NCBI RefSeq assembly: GCF_003573695.1
Contig: NC_039359.1
Location: forward strand, 87,896,566-87,960,565
From: Papaver somniferum
Taxonomy: Eukaryota > Streptophyta > Magnoliopsida > Ranunculales > Papaveraceae
Reading direction: 5' to 3'
DNA: 64,000 nt
Position 1 is the stretch's first letter. Each line of letters opens with the position of its first letter. Made by a program: the position numbers and the translations under genes. The notes under the pieces are model-generated. The model saw nothing but the letters and a program-made list of their open reading frames with translations. It made no database searches and was not told the DNA's origin. Below, in pieces: positions 10,984 to 22,760 of this stretch.

Positions 10984-12269
10984 CTAACACAACAAACGTA
11001 CTAGAGAAAAGTGTTGGCTTTCACACCCAAAACTCGCTTTTTGGGGTTTTTTTCTGCAAACCCTAATCCCAATCAAAAATCGTCCATGATTTCACCTCTA
11101 GTAATTAGCTAACCCTCTTATCCTCCGGCCTCAAATAAGATGTAGTCATCATAGTAGTTTACAAGTGTTGATCGAATGAATGGATGGTTAAAATCGAAGA
11201 TTTTACTGAAGATTTGTTGATGTTGTTGCCTGAATCGATGAATCTCCATGACCCTCAACAGGCTATTGTTCAAACCAGAAGACCAGGATTTCGAGATATT
11301 CTTCTTGCGATCCAAATCAAGTTAATCGATTGAAGAAAAATCACCTCCTCATGAATCTATGAAGTTGTACCTCCTAAAAGCAATCAAATTTGTTAATACA
11401 TCAATAGTTTTCTTCCTCAAATCGATTGTTCAAGCCGGATTCAAAAACCCAATTCCAAGGTATCAGTCACTGTAACTATAAACTAATCGGATTTTACCTG
11501 CTGCTGTAACCTTATGATTATCTTCAATCAACCATAAATCCATGTTTTCTGAGTTTGTTATGCATATCTCAACTAGTCTTAGCTTTTCCTTGATTGTAAT
11601 CTTCATGCCTTTCTTAATTTTTGTGCATTCATAGGCTCAATCCGATCATCATTATGCATTTTCACATCCCCATATATCTCCATCCCCTGCTTTAGTTGTC
11701 TCTTGTTCTCTATATCTCTGTTTGTCCTGCTGTTGTAACTAACCCTGTTGTGCCTTGTCTTCTCGTTGGCAAAGAACTAAAGCCTTTATAAGTTCTGATA
11801 ACCAGTTTAGGTTCATTTTAAGTTTTTAACCCTGTTATGCAATGGAAGCTTAAGCTTGTTGGTTGTATGTAAACCAGATTGAATAAATTTCTTTTGTTCT
11901 TAGAATTGCCTTAAGTTATAGATGGGTTTTGTATAAGGGCTATCTATTAGTCTATTTAGTTAGTTTATTATATCTTTAAGTTTGAATATCTTCATGAAAT
12001 GTTAAGAGTTCTTGAGAAGGGGACTAGAATCGTATACGGTGATTTTTTATCATGTTGCATCCTTTGATTTCTTACCTGAACCCACAAACCCTCAATCATC
12101 TGTGAGGATCTTGAAATCTTGTTGCATATCCTGAACATTCTCAATTCAATCAAATCAAAAATAATACTTTAGTAATAAGAGAGCTTATTGCATTCAATAA
12201 TCACACTCCATCTCATAATGGTTACAGCAACATGAGTATTACATTGAGATTAAATCTCGCTCAACCTAT

Positions 12270-12591
12270 AATTTATGGTTCCCTAAACCAAAACAGTTAC
12301 AATGATATCAATTGGATTTCTTTCCAATTACTTAAGCTACCTAGACTTCTATACAACTTCTGCATCAGATGAGGTCACTTAATTGAAGACTGCAACTGCC
12401 TAGCATCTGATTTTGAGGCACACTGTGAGTTAGTTCAGACTCTTCGTCAATCTCTCCAAACAGAATTGCATGACCTGGACATAAGAGTCGATCCTGAGGA
12501 CTCAAAAGTGCAAAGTGGAACACTCGAGCACCAATGTTTTGAACACCAGCAATCTCAGCAACAGCAGCAACACAAACAACAACTTTATTGA
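12270..12591 (+). pseudogene. Possible L1 ORF1 (gag-like) C-terminal remnant
   Basis: A short frame reads PRLLYNFCIR, stop, GHLIEDCN, resembling the degenerate zinc knuckle near the end of plant L1 ORF1 proteins with one Cys changed to a stop. It is followed by an acidic and Gln-rich stretch (QQSQQQQQHKQQLY). Position between the 5' end and ORF2 fits ORF1. The match is weak. Confidence 0.35.
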
Positions 12592-13485
12592 AGCAACAAT
12601 CTAAATTCTAAATGTGCTGACATTCCATTCATTCCGTAACTTCACATTCTGTTTACAAATATTGATGCAGCATCCTTGGGGCCGGTGGAGCTTCTACCTT
12701 AATTAGTGTTTTCTACTCTTTTTTCCTTGTAGTGTGACCAAGTTAAGTGTTTAAGTGTTCTTATGGTGTACTACATTTTTTTTACCTCTGCAGGTTATTT
12801 TGGTTTCAATTTTTATCACCTGCAGGTTAAGTCAGTTGCTTTGTGTTAACAAATTTTAGTTAAAATCCAGTTTAGTTAGTATATTAACCGTCTAGTTTTA
12901 ATTTCATCATATCTGCATCTTAGAGGTCTGTTGCTGCAATGTGTACTCTGTAAAATTGGACCTAGAGATATTAGGTTAGATTCTTACTAGACTCTCCTTC
13001 CTTTCCAATTTTTTTCATAAGTAATAAGACATCAGTCTGTACTAGTCTTGTTTAACCCCTAAAAGTGTTTTTTTAAATCTTATTTTATATTGTGTGTTTT
13101 GGGTCCTCTCTGTACCACATAGTACTTTTGAGATACTTTTTTTTTTTACTTTTTACCATAGTTTTGGTTAAAATATAGTAGTTCAGTTTTTTCTGTTTTT
13201 ACTCAAATTTCACTTACAACTGCATACATATCTCTGTATTTTCTTGTGTTTGGTTTTTCGCTTAGCAACTGACAGCTTTGGCCTTGTTTTGCTAGTTTTT
13301 TATCTGACTGCTTCCTGGTTGCGAATTAACCTCTCTGGGGGTACAATTTTTTCGGGTGTGTTCAAGTCCTATAGGGCCTTTTCATCTTTCAAAGACCACT
13401 ACAAACCTTATTCACTATTGCCTCTTATCCTCCAATTTATCCTCTTACAGCAAACCCATTTAAACTAGGTTACTTCATCATCATA

Positions 13486-14287
13486 ATGATTACTCTAGCG
13501 TGGAATTGTCAAGGCATAAACTTCCCATATTCAATTCAACATCTGAAAGGGTTAGTCTCTCTTCACAAACCTAGCATCTTGTTTCTTTCTGAAACATTAG
13601 CTAATGACCAACACATGAGAAGATTATCACAAACCCTTCAGTACAATAATTACTTCACTGCCCCAAAAATCGGAAGACGAGGTGGACTATGTCTTATGTG
13701 GGAAGATAACCTAAATATTCAAATTCCATTCCACTCTCAAAGTTACATTCATACAAAAGTTACACCACTACCCCCAGAACAACCGTGGTTTTGCACGGAT
13801 ATCTATGGACCACCACATCCGGATACAAGGAAAAATCTATGGCAGGAGTTCCCCACAATATTTAGCAACATCAATCCTTCCATTCCTTGGCTATTTCTAG
13901 GAGACTTCAACGACGTCCTAGATCAATCCGAAAAGGAGGACGACCAGTAACATATGCTCAATCTCAACCTCTACTCACTCTCATTGATCAAATTGGTTTT
14001 ATAGATCTGGGATTCCGAGGAGATCCTAAACCTGGAAAAACAACCAAATGGGGCAAGATAATATTCTAGAAAGATTAGATAGAGCTTTGGCAACCCAACC
14101 TTGGAGAACGGAGAATCCACATGCAGCAGTCACTCATCTTCCAAGAATATCACCTGATCACGTACCAATACTGCTACAAAAGAAAGCAATGGATTGGCAA
14201 GGCACACAAAACTACAAATTTGAACACTTATGGCTCTCCCATCCCCAACTCAAGCAAATAGTCGAATCGGCCTGGGAGCAACAATAA
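13486..14287 (+). pseudogene. L1 ORF2 endonuclease domain, frameshifted
   Basis: The start MITLAWNCQGIN is the usual N-terminus of plant L1 ORF2. The endonuclease nicks target DNA. Motifs: ILFLSETLAND (catalytic Glu), GRRGGLCLMWED, TDIYGPPHP, LFLGDFNDV (Asp and Asn), FIDLGFRGDP, LERLDRALAT and ISPDHVPILL (SDH-like box). The reading frame shifts near 13945 and again near 14040, and a stop follows at 14285. Confidence 0.87.
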
Positions 14288-15883
14288 GATAGTGAACCTA
14301 CCCTCGACCTCCAACTAAAACTCATAACAACATGACAAACCATCTTAGAATGGAACAAAGAAACCTTTGTCCACCTACCAACTATGATCAAGAAATCAAC
14401 ATCCAAGATAAAACACACACAAAATCAATGTGCAACCCAATTAGGCACCGACCTGAAATTCTGGCTACAACAAGAGAAACAACTACGAAAAGACCATTTA
14501 GAACTCTTACAATGTCATGCGACATACTGGCAACAAAGATCTAGAATTCGATGATTACAATCGGGGGATCTCAACACAACTTTTTTCCATACTAAAGCTA
14601 CCATTCACAGAGCCTGTAATAATATACAACAATTGCAAGATCCCCAAAACAACTGGATTAACAAGAAGGAAGACGTTGTTCAACTCATTATAGATCACTA
14701 CACTCAACAATATACGGTCCCACCTACAAGGATTAATGAAGAGATTTTTACAAATATCAGACCAAGATTAACTCCAAGGCAATCAGACCTACTCATAAAG
14801 GAAGTAACTACAACGGAAATCAAACAAGCCCTCTTCTCCATAAATTCAGAAAGCGCTCCAGGTCCAGACGGCTACACAAGTAAGTTTTTTAAAGTTTTCT
14901 GGGAAACAACTCACCAACAATTGATAGCAATGGTTCAAAGTTTTTTTAATAACCTAAATATACATCCTCTCATGAATCACACAAACATAACACTAATACC
15001 TAAAATCGACCATCCATCAAAACCATCTCAGTTCAGACCCATAGGACCCTGTAACGTTACTTATAAAATCATTTCAAAGATTCTAGTCAACCGAATCAGA
15101 CCCCTTCTCCCATTTTTAATAAGCCCTTACCAAAGTGCTTTTGTTCCACAAAGATCAATACACGATAACATAACAATTGCTGGAGAACTCTTCCACCATA
15201 TCAAAACCTCTAACCACACGAAAGATTCAAAAATATCTCTCAAACTAGATATCCAGAAAGCCTATGATAGCTTAGATTGGGGATTCATCAAAACCTCCTT
15301 TACAAAACTTGGATTTCCAACAGCCTTTATAGACTATATTATGTTATGTGTCACAACAGTTACATATTCAATCAAAATCAATGGTACACCCCATGGATAC
15401 ATCACCCCAACTAGAGGTATCAGACAAGGACCACTATCTTCCTATATTTTCATTATGTGTGCTGAAATCCTATCTACAAATCTAGGAAACTTGCAAAACC
15501 AAAATTTAGTTCGGGGACTTAACGTATCGAAAAAAGCACCACCCATTATTCATCTAATGTACGCGGATAATCTTCTAATCACATATAAAGCTTCTGATCA
15601 GAGATACCATCACCTAAAAACCCTACTACACTCTTATATCACATCCGCGGGACAAATAATTAATACTTCCAAATCAGTAATCATCTATCACCCAAAACTA
15701 GACCCGATCAAGATAAACGAACTTCAACAATTCTTTAATATGTCGGCTACCTCAAAACCTCCAATCTATTTAGGAGTCCATTTCAAACAAGGAAGAGCAC
15801 CCAATCAAACCTTCGGTCCCCTCCTACAAAGACTAGCCCGAAAAGCCAAAGGATGGATGACAAAATGCTTAACTCCAGCCTGA
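14288..15883 (+). pseudogene. L1 ORF2 linker and reverse transcriptase
   Basis: A linker with stops (14288-14632) leads into an open frame of 416 codons. RT motifs in order: SAPGPDGYTSKFFK, ITLIPKIDHP with FRPIGPCNVTYKIISKIL, SAFVPQRSIHDNI, LKLDIQKAYDSLDW (first catalytic Asp), TRGIRQGPLSSYIF, and MYADNLLIT. The last should be YADD or FADD; the second Asp of the pair is Asn, so polymerase activity should be lost. The frame stops at the TGA at 15881-15883 in the thumb region (LTPA, stop, RLTLIKTSL). Confidence 0.92.
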
Positions 15884-17674
15884 AGACTCACTCTCATCAA
15901 AACCTCCCTAATTCCCACCACAAATCACATTATGCAAACACAAAATCTACCCAGCAATATTCATAAACAAATAGATCGTATCACCAGGAATTTTTTCTGG
16001 GGATATGACTCAACTATTAAAAAAATTCACCTTATAGGATGGGATAAAGTAACAAAACCAATATCCGAAGAAGGATTAGGAATAAGGAAGAGCAGTGATC
16101 ACAATAATCCACTTCTCATGAAGAGAATCTGGAATTTGTATGAACAACCTAACTCTATTTGTGGAGGCCTCTTCAGTGCAAAATATTTCAATCAACAACC
16201 AATTCTTCAAGGAATTAACTCAATACCCTCCTCCTCCAATCCTCAATGGATACAACTGGCAGCAATTGTCCCTACCATACAACACTTGATTTTCCATCGT
16301 ATTGGAAACGGATTATCAACTCCCATAGAAGCCAATTGGAATCCGCACTCAACAAACCTAAATGCATCACAATATTACCCAATCCGAATGGTAGCAGATA
16401 TCATCGACCCAATCTCCCACACCTGGAATCATGAAAAATTAAACTCTCTTCCCAATTCCATAACCCAAAAAATCATGAACATCCACCTTCCCCAAAATAG
16501 TCCTCAGGACAAAATTATCTGGCCACACTCTAAATCTGGAAACTACACTACCTCATCAGGATATAAATGTCTAACCCAAAATCAACCAACTCACACTCCT
16601 CTACCACCCACCAAATTCTTATGGACTTTACCATGTCCACCGAAAATTCGGCTTTTCTTGTGGAAAGCCATTAATGAAAGATTACCAACCTTCCCACTCT
16701 TAAATCACATCCATTTGACCAACTCAGACATTTGTCCCAGATGCAATACTGATCCAAAACTAGCAAGTCACCTACTAATTCACTGTCCAACGACAACTAC
16801 CTCCTGGAACACATTACTCACTCAACTATCTATTACATCAAACTCCAACCCTCCCCACCCAACCTTCACCATTACGCCTCAGACAACCATTTCACAAATC
16901 CTGCAACAACAGGCGTCGACTTCTATAATCTCCTCATTTTGTTTTCTATTCTGGACCTTATGGCTAGCTAGGAATAACCTAATATACCAACAAAAGCAAA
17001 CAACTTCGGAAGAAATCCTAGCATGGGCACAAAAACTGCAACAAGGATCTTATGGAGCATTACACTATTCACCACAAATTGTACCAGGAGATGCATCATT
17101 ATTTAACCACCCAACGAGAGACAAAAGGATATCAACAATATCGGTAGGATGGTCCATCCCGCACATCAGTTGGATTAAAATTAACACAGATGGAGCAACC
17201 AGAGGTCACCCAGGATTTGCGGGAGCAGGATTCATATGCAGAGATTCTGATGCACGAACTTTAATGACTCTAGCTCAACCACTAGGAATCACGACTGCCT
17301 TAACTGCAGAAACCTGGGCTCTGCTATTGGCATCAAGAACAACAGTATAAACACAATGGCCAAGAGTTCTCTTTGAAACCGATTCAGAAAACCTTCTACG
17401 ATTCATCACCTCCCCTGCCCCACCATCTTGGTACATATTGGGAATGATAGAGGAAATAAAAATAAGATTTCGACAGATCCCACAAGCTGCTATTCAACAC
17501 AACTACAGGGAAGGAAATCAAGCCGCATACGGGCTAGCCAATCATGCAGCAGATGGAAGTCAAACGGGGAATTTATCAACTAAAATATGGGACCAGGCAA
17601 TCCCATCTTTTATTAGTAAAATTATATTTTATGATTCCATGGGTACCACATACCCAAGACAAATTGTAATCTAG
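15884..17674 (+). pseudogene. L1 ORF2 C-terminal part: RVT zinc finger and RNase H
   Basis: This continues from the previous stop in the same element. It reads TRNFFWGYDS, then the zinc-binding RT C-terminal domain (FLWTLPCPPKIRLFLWKA, ICPRCNTDPKLASHLLIHCP), then RNase H (WIKINTDGATRGHPG, LTAETWALLL). A stop at 17348-17350 interrupts it; the end (FETDSENLLRF, REGNQAAYGLANHAADG) follows in frame to 17674. Confidence 0.9.
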
Positions 17675-17724
17675 CTTCTTTTATTAATATCATGCTTCAA
17701 AAAAGAAAAAAAAGATAATACATT

Positions 17725-18630
17725 TTTTTCTCTAACCGGAGTATAATTTATGGAGATACAAATTTTAACAAAAAAATTCTTTTTAGTGCCATAAATGAAA
17801 ACTCTAGTAAAAGTGTTGCCGACTTCGTAATTATGTGCAAATAATCCAGTTCAAAATTTAACAAATATAATCAAAATTTGTTACTTCAACCATAAATCCA
17901 AATATAGATGATCGTTTTCACTAGTGAGGGGCCGATGAAGAACCCAAATGCTGACAATTCAAAGATGAATTGTAGCGAGATTATACGAATTTATCTTCAA
18001 AATATATGATAAAAGAAAATACATCAAATTTGAACGAATTCGAGTGAACACGAAGAAATTGAAAATTCACTCCTTTTAGAATAGAGGCAGTTGCATTGAA
18101 TTGCATTGTGCTGGGTGGTAATTCTCCATCATCGTTGGATAAGGTAGTACTGATCCGTGTGTTTTTTTGTATTAAAATACATTCGATTTAAATGATGGGT
18201 AACTGGGGAAAAAACGATGAAATCTGATTGAAAAATACGAGAACAAATAAGTAATCTGCGAAATTGACTGAGTTGCACTGGTATTTGACAAAAAAAATTA
18301 TCAAGTAATTTGAAGGATATAATTTTCAATTTCCAATTTTTTGATGAAACCCCTAGATTAGTATCATTTTAAATCTTAGGAATCAAGGTTTTTCGATTCT
18401 TTTTCATCTCCGTCTCTAATTATTTGAATCATGAAATCAAGACATGAATGGTATTATTGTCTATGTATACTAGTCTAATTAGTTATGCGACATCGTCTCA
18501 AATGATAGGATAGTGAATATAACTTGAGATATAGGTGGTTCAGTATTCACTTACCTTTTTTTGATGAAGTTCTCCAAAAGCTTTGGTTGATCTTCGCCTT
18601 CAAGGATCATTCAGTTGGTCTACTTTCGAG
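17725..18630. other. AT-rich spacer, no gene recognised
   Basis: I see no conserved coding frame, terminal repeat or RNA gene. It is the DNA to the right of the L1 and may belong to an older element, since the next 2 kb are repeats. Confidence 0.4.
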
Positions 18631-18805
18631 AATATGGGAAGGTACGGTATGCATACCCCTTGGGTTTGAGTTCAAGAATAAGGGAAGGGATGCATACCCC
18701 TTGGATCTGACTTTCACGAGCTGGCAGTGATACGCATACCCCTTGAGCCTGAATTCGTGAACCAGATGTACGCATACCCGGTACGCATACCCGGTATGCA
18801 TACTA
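18631..18805. repeat. Short degenerate repeat of a GCATACCCCTTG motif
   Basis: Five or six variants of (T)ACGCATACCCCTTG, each followed by a GAGTTC- or GACTTC-like stretch, lie at about 18650-18800 and end in tandem ACGCATACCCGGT. The same motif recurs inside the 486-bp repeats at 19267-20605. Confidence 0.75.
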
Positions 18806-19266
18806 TTGACTTAAATGAAGAGTTGTTACAGAATTTAGTGCTACTGGTAAGAAGAGTTGTCATATGTTGTTTCACTAATCATTTCCATTCAAGTGATTCA
18901 TACACATTATTAGTATTCAATCCAATTTTTATATGTTTGTACGTATTTTCGACAATGATAATTCTCTGTTTTATTCTCATTCACTTCTTACACATTATCC
19001 GAAATTCTATCTAATTAAAAATCGATGAAAATTATTGAACTTGTTTCCTATCATTGTAATTTCAAAAATCACAGTCTTTGTTTATTTTGTAATGTGCACG
19101 ATTTTGTGTGACATAAAGTATTATATTATATCCTAATTTTGTGATCCAAAAAAATTAGGGACAGAGATGAGAAATAATCAGAAAATCCTGATTCCGAAGG
19201 TTTAACATGAAATTGATCTAGCTGTTTTATATATTAGACCGATCAAGACAATTTTTTTTTTAAATT
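18806..19266. other. AT-rich spacer, nothing recognised
   Basis: No conserved frame or repeat was found between the two motif-related repeat blocks. Confidence 0.4.
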
Positions 19267-20605
19267 GCTACATTTCTCACAGACACTTCTAGGACAAATT
19301 TCAAGTTCAAGCTTGTTTTGTTTAAACTCTGGAAATATATTCGAGCAATGGATATTCATAGATCTTTAGCAAACTCAGTTAAAACAATTTCTTGTTCACA
19401 AACTATTTTCTTTAAAATTGATCTTTTGGAAAATTTCCCAAGCAAACGACCAATTGTTTACCATCAGTATGCACACCCTTTTGATCTGAGTTCGAGACTT
19501 TCTGACGATACGAAATCTCAAAATGCATACCCTTTTGATATGACTTCGCGAACTTCCAAGAGCACGTATGCACGCATGTACGCACACCTTTTGGATCGGA
19601 TTTCACAACTGCCAAAGCTACACATACTCGGTATGCATACCTGGTTAACCTAGCCTAGTTCGGAAGCTTAAGTGCAAAGTAAAAAGTACATGAAGTGTCT
19701 AAGGTTAAACATACTCGCTGTGTATACCTTGACCATGGATATAGTTCACTTTTGCTATATTTCTCATACACACTTCTAAGACAAGTTTCAAGTTCAAGCT
19801 TGTCTTGTTTAGAATTATGAAAATATATTCGAGCAATGGATATTCTTAGATCTTTAGCAAACTCAGTTAGAACAATTTATTGTTCACAAACTATTTTCTT
19901 TAAAATTGATCTTTTGGAAAATTTCCCAAGCAAACAACCAACTGTTTACCAATAGTATGCATACCCTTTTGATCTGAGTTCGGGATTTCCTGACGATACG
20001 AATACCCAGTATGCATACCCTTCTTATATGACTTTGCGAACTTCCAAGAGCACGTATGCACGCAAATACGTAAACCTTTTGGATCTGATTTCACAACTGC
20101 CAAAGGTACCCATACTCGGTATGCATACCTGGTTAACCTAGCCTAGTGAAGCTTAAGTGCAAAGGAAAAAGTGCATGAAGTGCCTAAGGTTAAACGTACT
20201 CGTTGTGCATACCTTGACCATGGCTATAGTTCACTTTTGCTATACTTCTCATACACATTTCTAAGAAAAATTTCAAGTTCAAGCTTGTCTTGTTTAAAAC
20301 TCTGGAAATATTTTCGAGCAATGGATATTCTTAGATCTTTAGAAAACTCAGTTAGAACAATTTTATTGTTCACAAACTATTTTCTTTAAAATTGATCTTT
20401 TGGAAAATTTCCCAAGCAAACAACCAACTGTTTACTATCAGTATGCATACCCTTTTGATCTGAGTTCGGGACTTCCTGACAATACGAATACCCAGTATGC
20501 ATACCCTTCTAATATGACTTCACGAACTTCCAAGAGCACGTATGCACGCAGGTACACACACCTTTTGGATATGATTTCAAAACTTCCAAAGCTATCCATA
20601 CTCGG
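19267..20605. repeat. Tandem repeat, unit about 486 bp, nearly three copies
   Basis: The landmark CAAGTTCAAGCTTG occurs at 19302, 19789 and 20274, giving periods of 487 and 485 bp. Within each unit are CCTTTTGATCTGAGTTCG, AGAGCACGTATGCACGCA and CTCGGTATGCATACC. Copies differ by scattered substitutions. The frequent palindromic core GTATGCATAC makes the unit rich in short self-complementary sites. Small open frames in it are not conserved between copies. Confidence 0.9.
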
Positions 20606-20789
20606 TATGTGAACCATATGATAATCCCTATGATTCATGTGATCCATGTGATTTTTCACGAAATATTGGTTGTTCTAGTTCTCCCTAATAAATAATTCTT
20701 TGGATCACATTTATGGTTGTTGGATGGAGTGGTAATCTATGTGATTCTTGTGTTAGAACGCACTTATAGTCATTGAAAGATGTTAAGTT
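20606..20789. other. Short spacer between tandem arrays
   Basis: Unremarkable AT-rich DNA; no gene seen. Confidence 0.4.
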
Positions 20790-21475
20790 AGGTCTAGCAG
20801 TGTCGAACAAGATTGAATACATTACTGGTGAAATTGACTAAGGTCATTAATTGACTAGTCTATAAAATTAATCCAATTTAACATGATTTTACTCTATTCC
20901 ATCAAAATAACAATATCATGCTTAATGTTATCAGATCAGACTTAGTATGACTAATTATATTCGTCTAAGTCCATATAATTCATTTCAATTGTACTCGATT
21001 TTCCCCCAACGTTGTTAGATCAAGCTTACCTTAAACTTCATCTAATTTAACCTAATTTAACTCAATTTTATCAAAATAACTAGTTATGCTTAATGTTATC
21101 GGATCAGGCACGGTATAAGTGATTGTCTGCCTAACTCCATCTAACACATTTCAAAGGTACTCAATTTACCGAAAATATTACTAGGTCAGGCCTAACCATC
21201 CACAAACTCAATATAATTTTATTCGCATTTATACTATTTTAATTTTACTCCATTCAATCAAAATATATAAATCATGCTTAATGTTATCAAACCATACTGA
21301 TTAATATGACTGATTATTCGCCTAATTTCATCTAATTCATTCCACTAGTTTGCAATTTCCTATCAACAACGCTACATCATACTTATCTTGACTAATTACC
21401 AATAAACTTAGCCTAATTTAACTCAGTTTTATTCTGCTCTATATAAATAATTATATTATACTCAATGTAAGATCA
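20790..21475. repeat. Satellite-like degenerate tandem repeat, unit about 168-188 bp
   Basis: The motif ATGCTTAATGTTATC recurs at 20918, 21086 and 21274, with a weaker version near 21458. Each is preceded by CTAATTTAACTCAATTTTA-like DNA and followed by GATCAG and TGACTAATTAT-like DNA. Four diverged monomers are seen. Monomer length is in the range of many plant satellites. Confidence 0.8.
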
Positions 21476-21998
21476 AAATCGATATCGAGTGATGACATCA
21501 TCAAAAAAATTTATTACGAAAAAAAATTTCCTATATATTATAAAGTGTGTCTAAGTAAAGAAACAAAAATAAAAATCCACGTTATTTGGCCGTTAATACA
21601 TTTCTCATCAAAATATACTCTTCCTAATGGATAAATAAAAAAAAGTTCAAAAAAAGTTCAGAAAGGAGTAAGGGTCGAGCTTGTTACTAGGATTCTTTCC
21701 AGTTTTCTGAAATGATTTTGTGATTTTTTTTTTATTAATTTCAAACATCTCATTTATACTATAATATTATAAGAAAATTTATTACCAAAATTTTCTTCCC
21801 ATATGTTATAAAGTGTGTATAAGTAAAGAAACAAAAATAAAATCTATATTTTAGACCCTTAAAACATTTCTCATTAAGATATACTCTTCTTAGTATAAAA
21901 AAAAAGTTCATTAAAGATTATAAAAAATTTATTACCAAAATTTTCTAGTATATAAATAAACAAACAAAAATTAAATCTACATTTTTCAGCCGATAATA

Positions 21999-22498
21999 TA
22001 TGGGCCCTTTACAGAATGGTCATACTTTTTGTAATTGGGTCATAAAATGGTCACATTTTTGTAATTAGTTCACAAAACAGTCATACTTCCATTCGATTTA
22101 ACACTTTTGAATAAAAGAATGTTATCTTTTTCTAAAATACCCTCCTTCAAAATACCCTTCCCATTTAACTAATTAGTTGAAGTGGTGGTGATCTAGCGGT
22201 GGTGGAATCTAAAGAATCTTCACTAAACCTCAGAGGGGAAACGGTGAACCATTTGAGTGAATGCGGTGTAACGAACCTGAATGTGGTGTAACGAACCTTA
22301 ATGTGGTGTAACGATCTTGATTTCTGTGTAACGGTGTGTAAGTGGTGGCACCACCACCTACAAATAGCACCACCGTCAAAACAATTACAATGAAGAAAAA
22401 ATCTAAAATTGTGTATGATCATTTGGTTAATAGTTTGTAACAGTAGGATGGTTTTATGAACCGGGTTCTAATACTATGACCATTTTGCAATATTTTCT
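21999..22498. mobile_element. 500-bp non-autonomous element (MITE-like) with TAATA duplication
   Basis: The insertion interrupts the third 150-bp repeat, so its borders follow from comparison with the intact copies. TAATA flanks it at 21994-21998 and 22499-22503. The ends carry imperfect inverted repeats: CAGAATGGTCATAC on the left against CAAAATGGTCATAG (reverse complement of the right). No coding capacity is seen. Superfamily is unclear. Confidence 0.6.
22259..22340. repeat. 20-bp tandem repeat, about four copies
   Basis: AATGTGGTGTAACGAACCTT and close variants are repeated with 20-bp spacing inside the 500-bp element; the fourth copy is diverged. Confidence 0.85.
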
Positions 22499-22560
22499 TA
22501 ATACATTTCTCATTAAAATATACTCTTGTTAATAGAAGATAAAAGGCACTAGCCAGATGA

Positions 22561-22760
22561 AACCTTAAATATTCTTTTGCCTTTACACGTGGTAATAAGA
22601 TAAACATCAAATATTGATCAACCAACCAAACCAATGTTGGAGTTAATATTCGTCTAGCCATGTAACACTGTAACTAAAATCCAGATACTTTCTTAGACGT
22701 CCGATCTTCTCGAGATTGAGTTCCTTGTCACCTCAAAAGAGAAAGAAAACCCTAACCTTA
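22561..22760. other. Spacer to the large LTR element
   Basis: No gene or repeat recognised. Confidence 0.4.

Larger units (their letters stand above)
10984..17713 (+). mobile_element. Near full-length L1-type LINE (6.7 kb)
   Basis: The element is bounded by an 11-bp target-site duplication and ends in an A-rich tail (17698-17713), as expected for target-primed reverse transcription. It has a 2.5 kb 5' part with an ORF1 trace, then ORF2: endonuclease, reverse transcriptase, RVT-type zinc finger and RNase H. Several stops and frameshifts, and a changed RT active site, show that it is inactive. No gene is seen in 10984-12260 or 12600-13480, which are probably 5' UTR and decayed ORF1. Confidence 0.88.
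21500..22560. repeat. Three copies of a roughly 150-bp AT-rich repeat, third one interrupted
   Basis: Copies lie at about 21510-21660, 21770-21915 and 21925-21998 continuing at 22499-22560. They share AATTTATTAC, AAAGTGTGT.TAAGTAAAG, AACAAAAATAAA and ACATTTCTCAT.A.ATATACTCTT. The third is split by a 500-bp insertion. Confidence 0.8.

Noticed and set aside
18631..18805. CRISPR-like short repeats
   Set aside because: Repeats are degenerate and spacers are related to each other; plant repeat context.
19318..20659. Several 60-110 codon frames on both strands in the 486-bp repeats
   Set aside because: They arise from the repeat unit and are not conserved between the three copies; no codon-level pattern.
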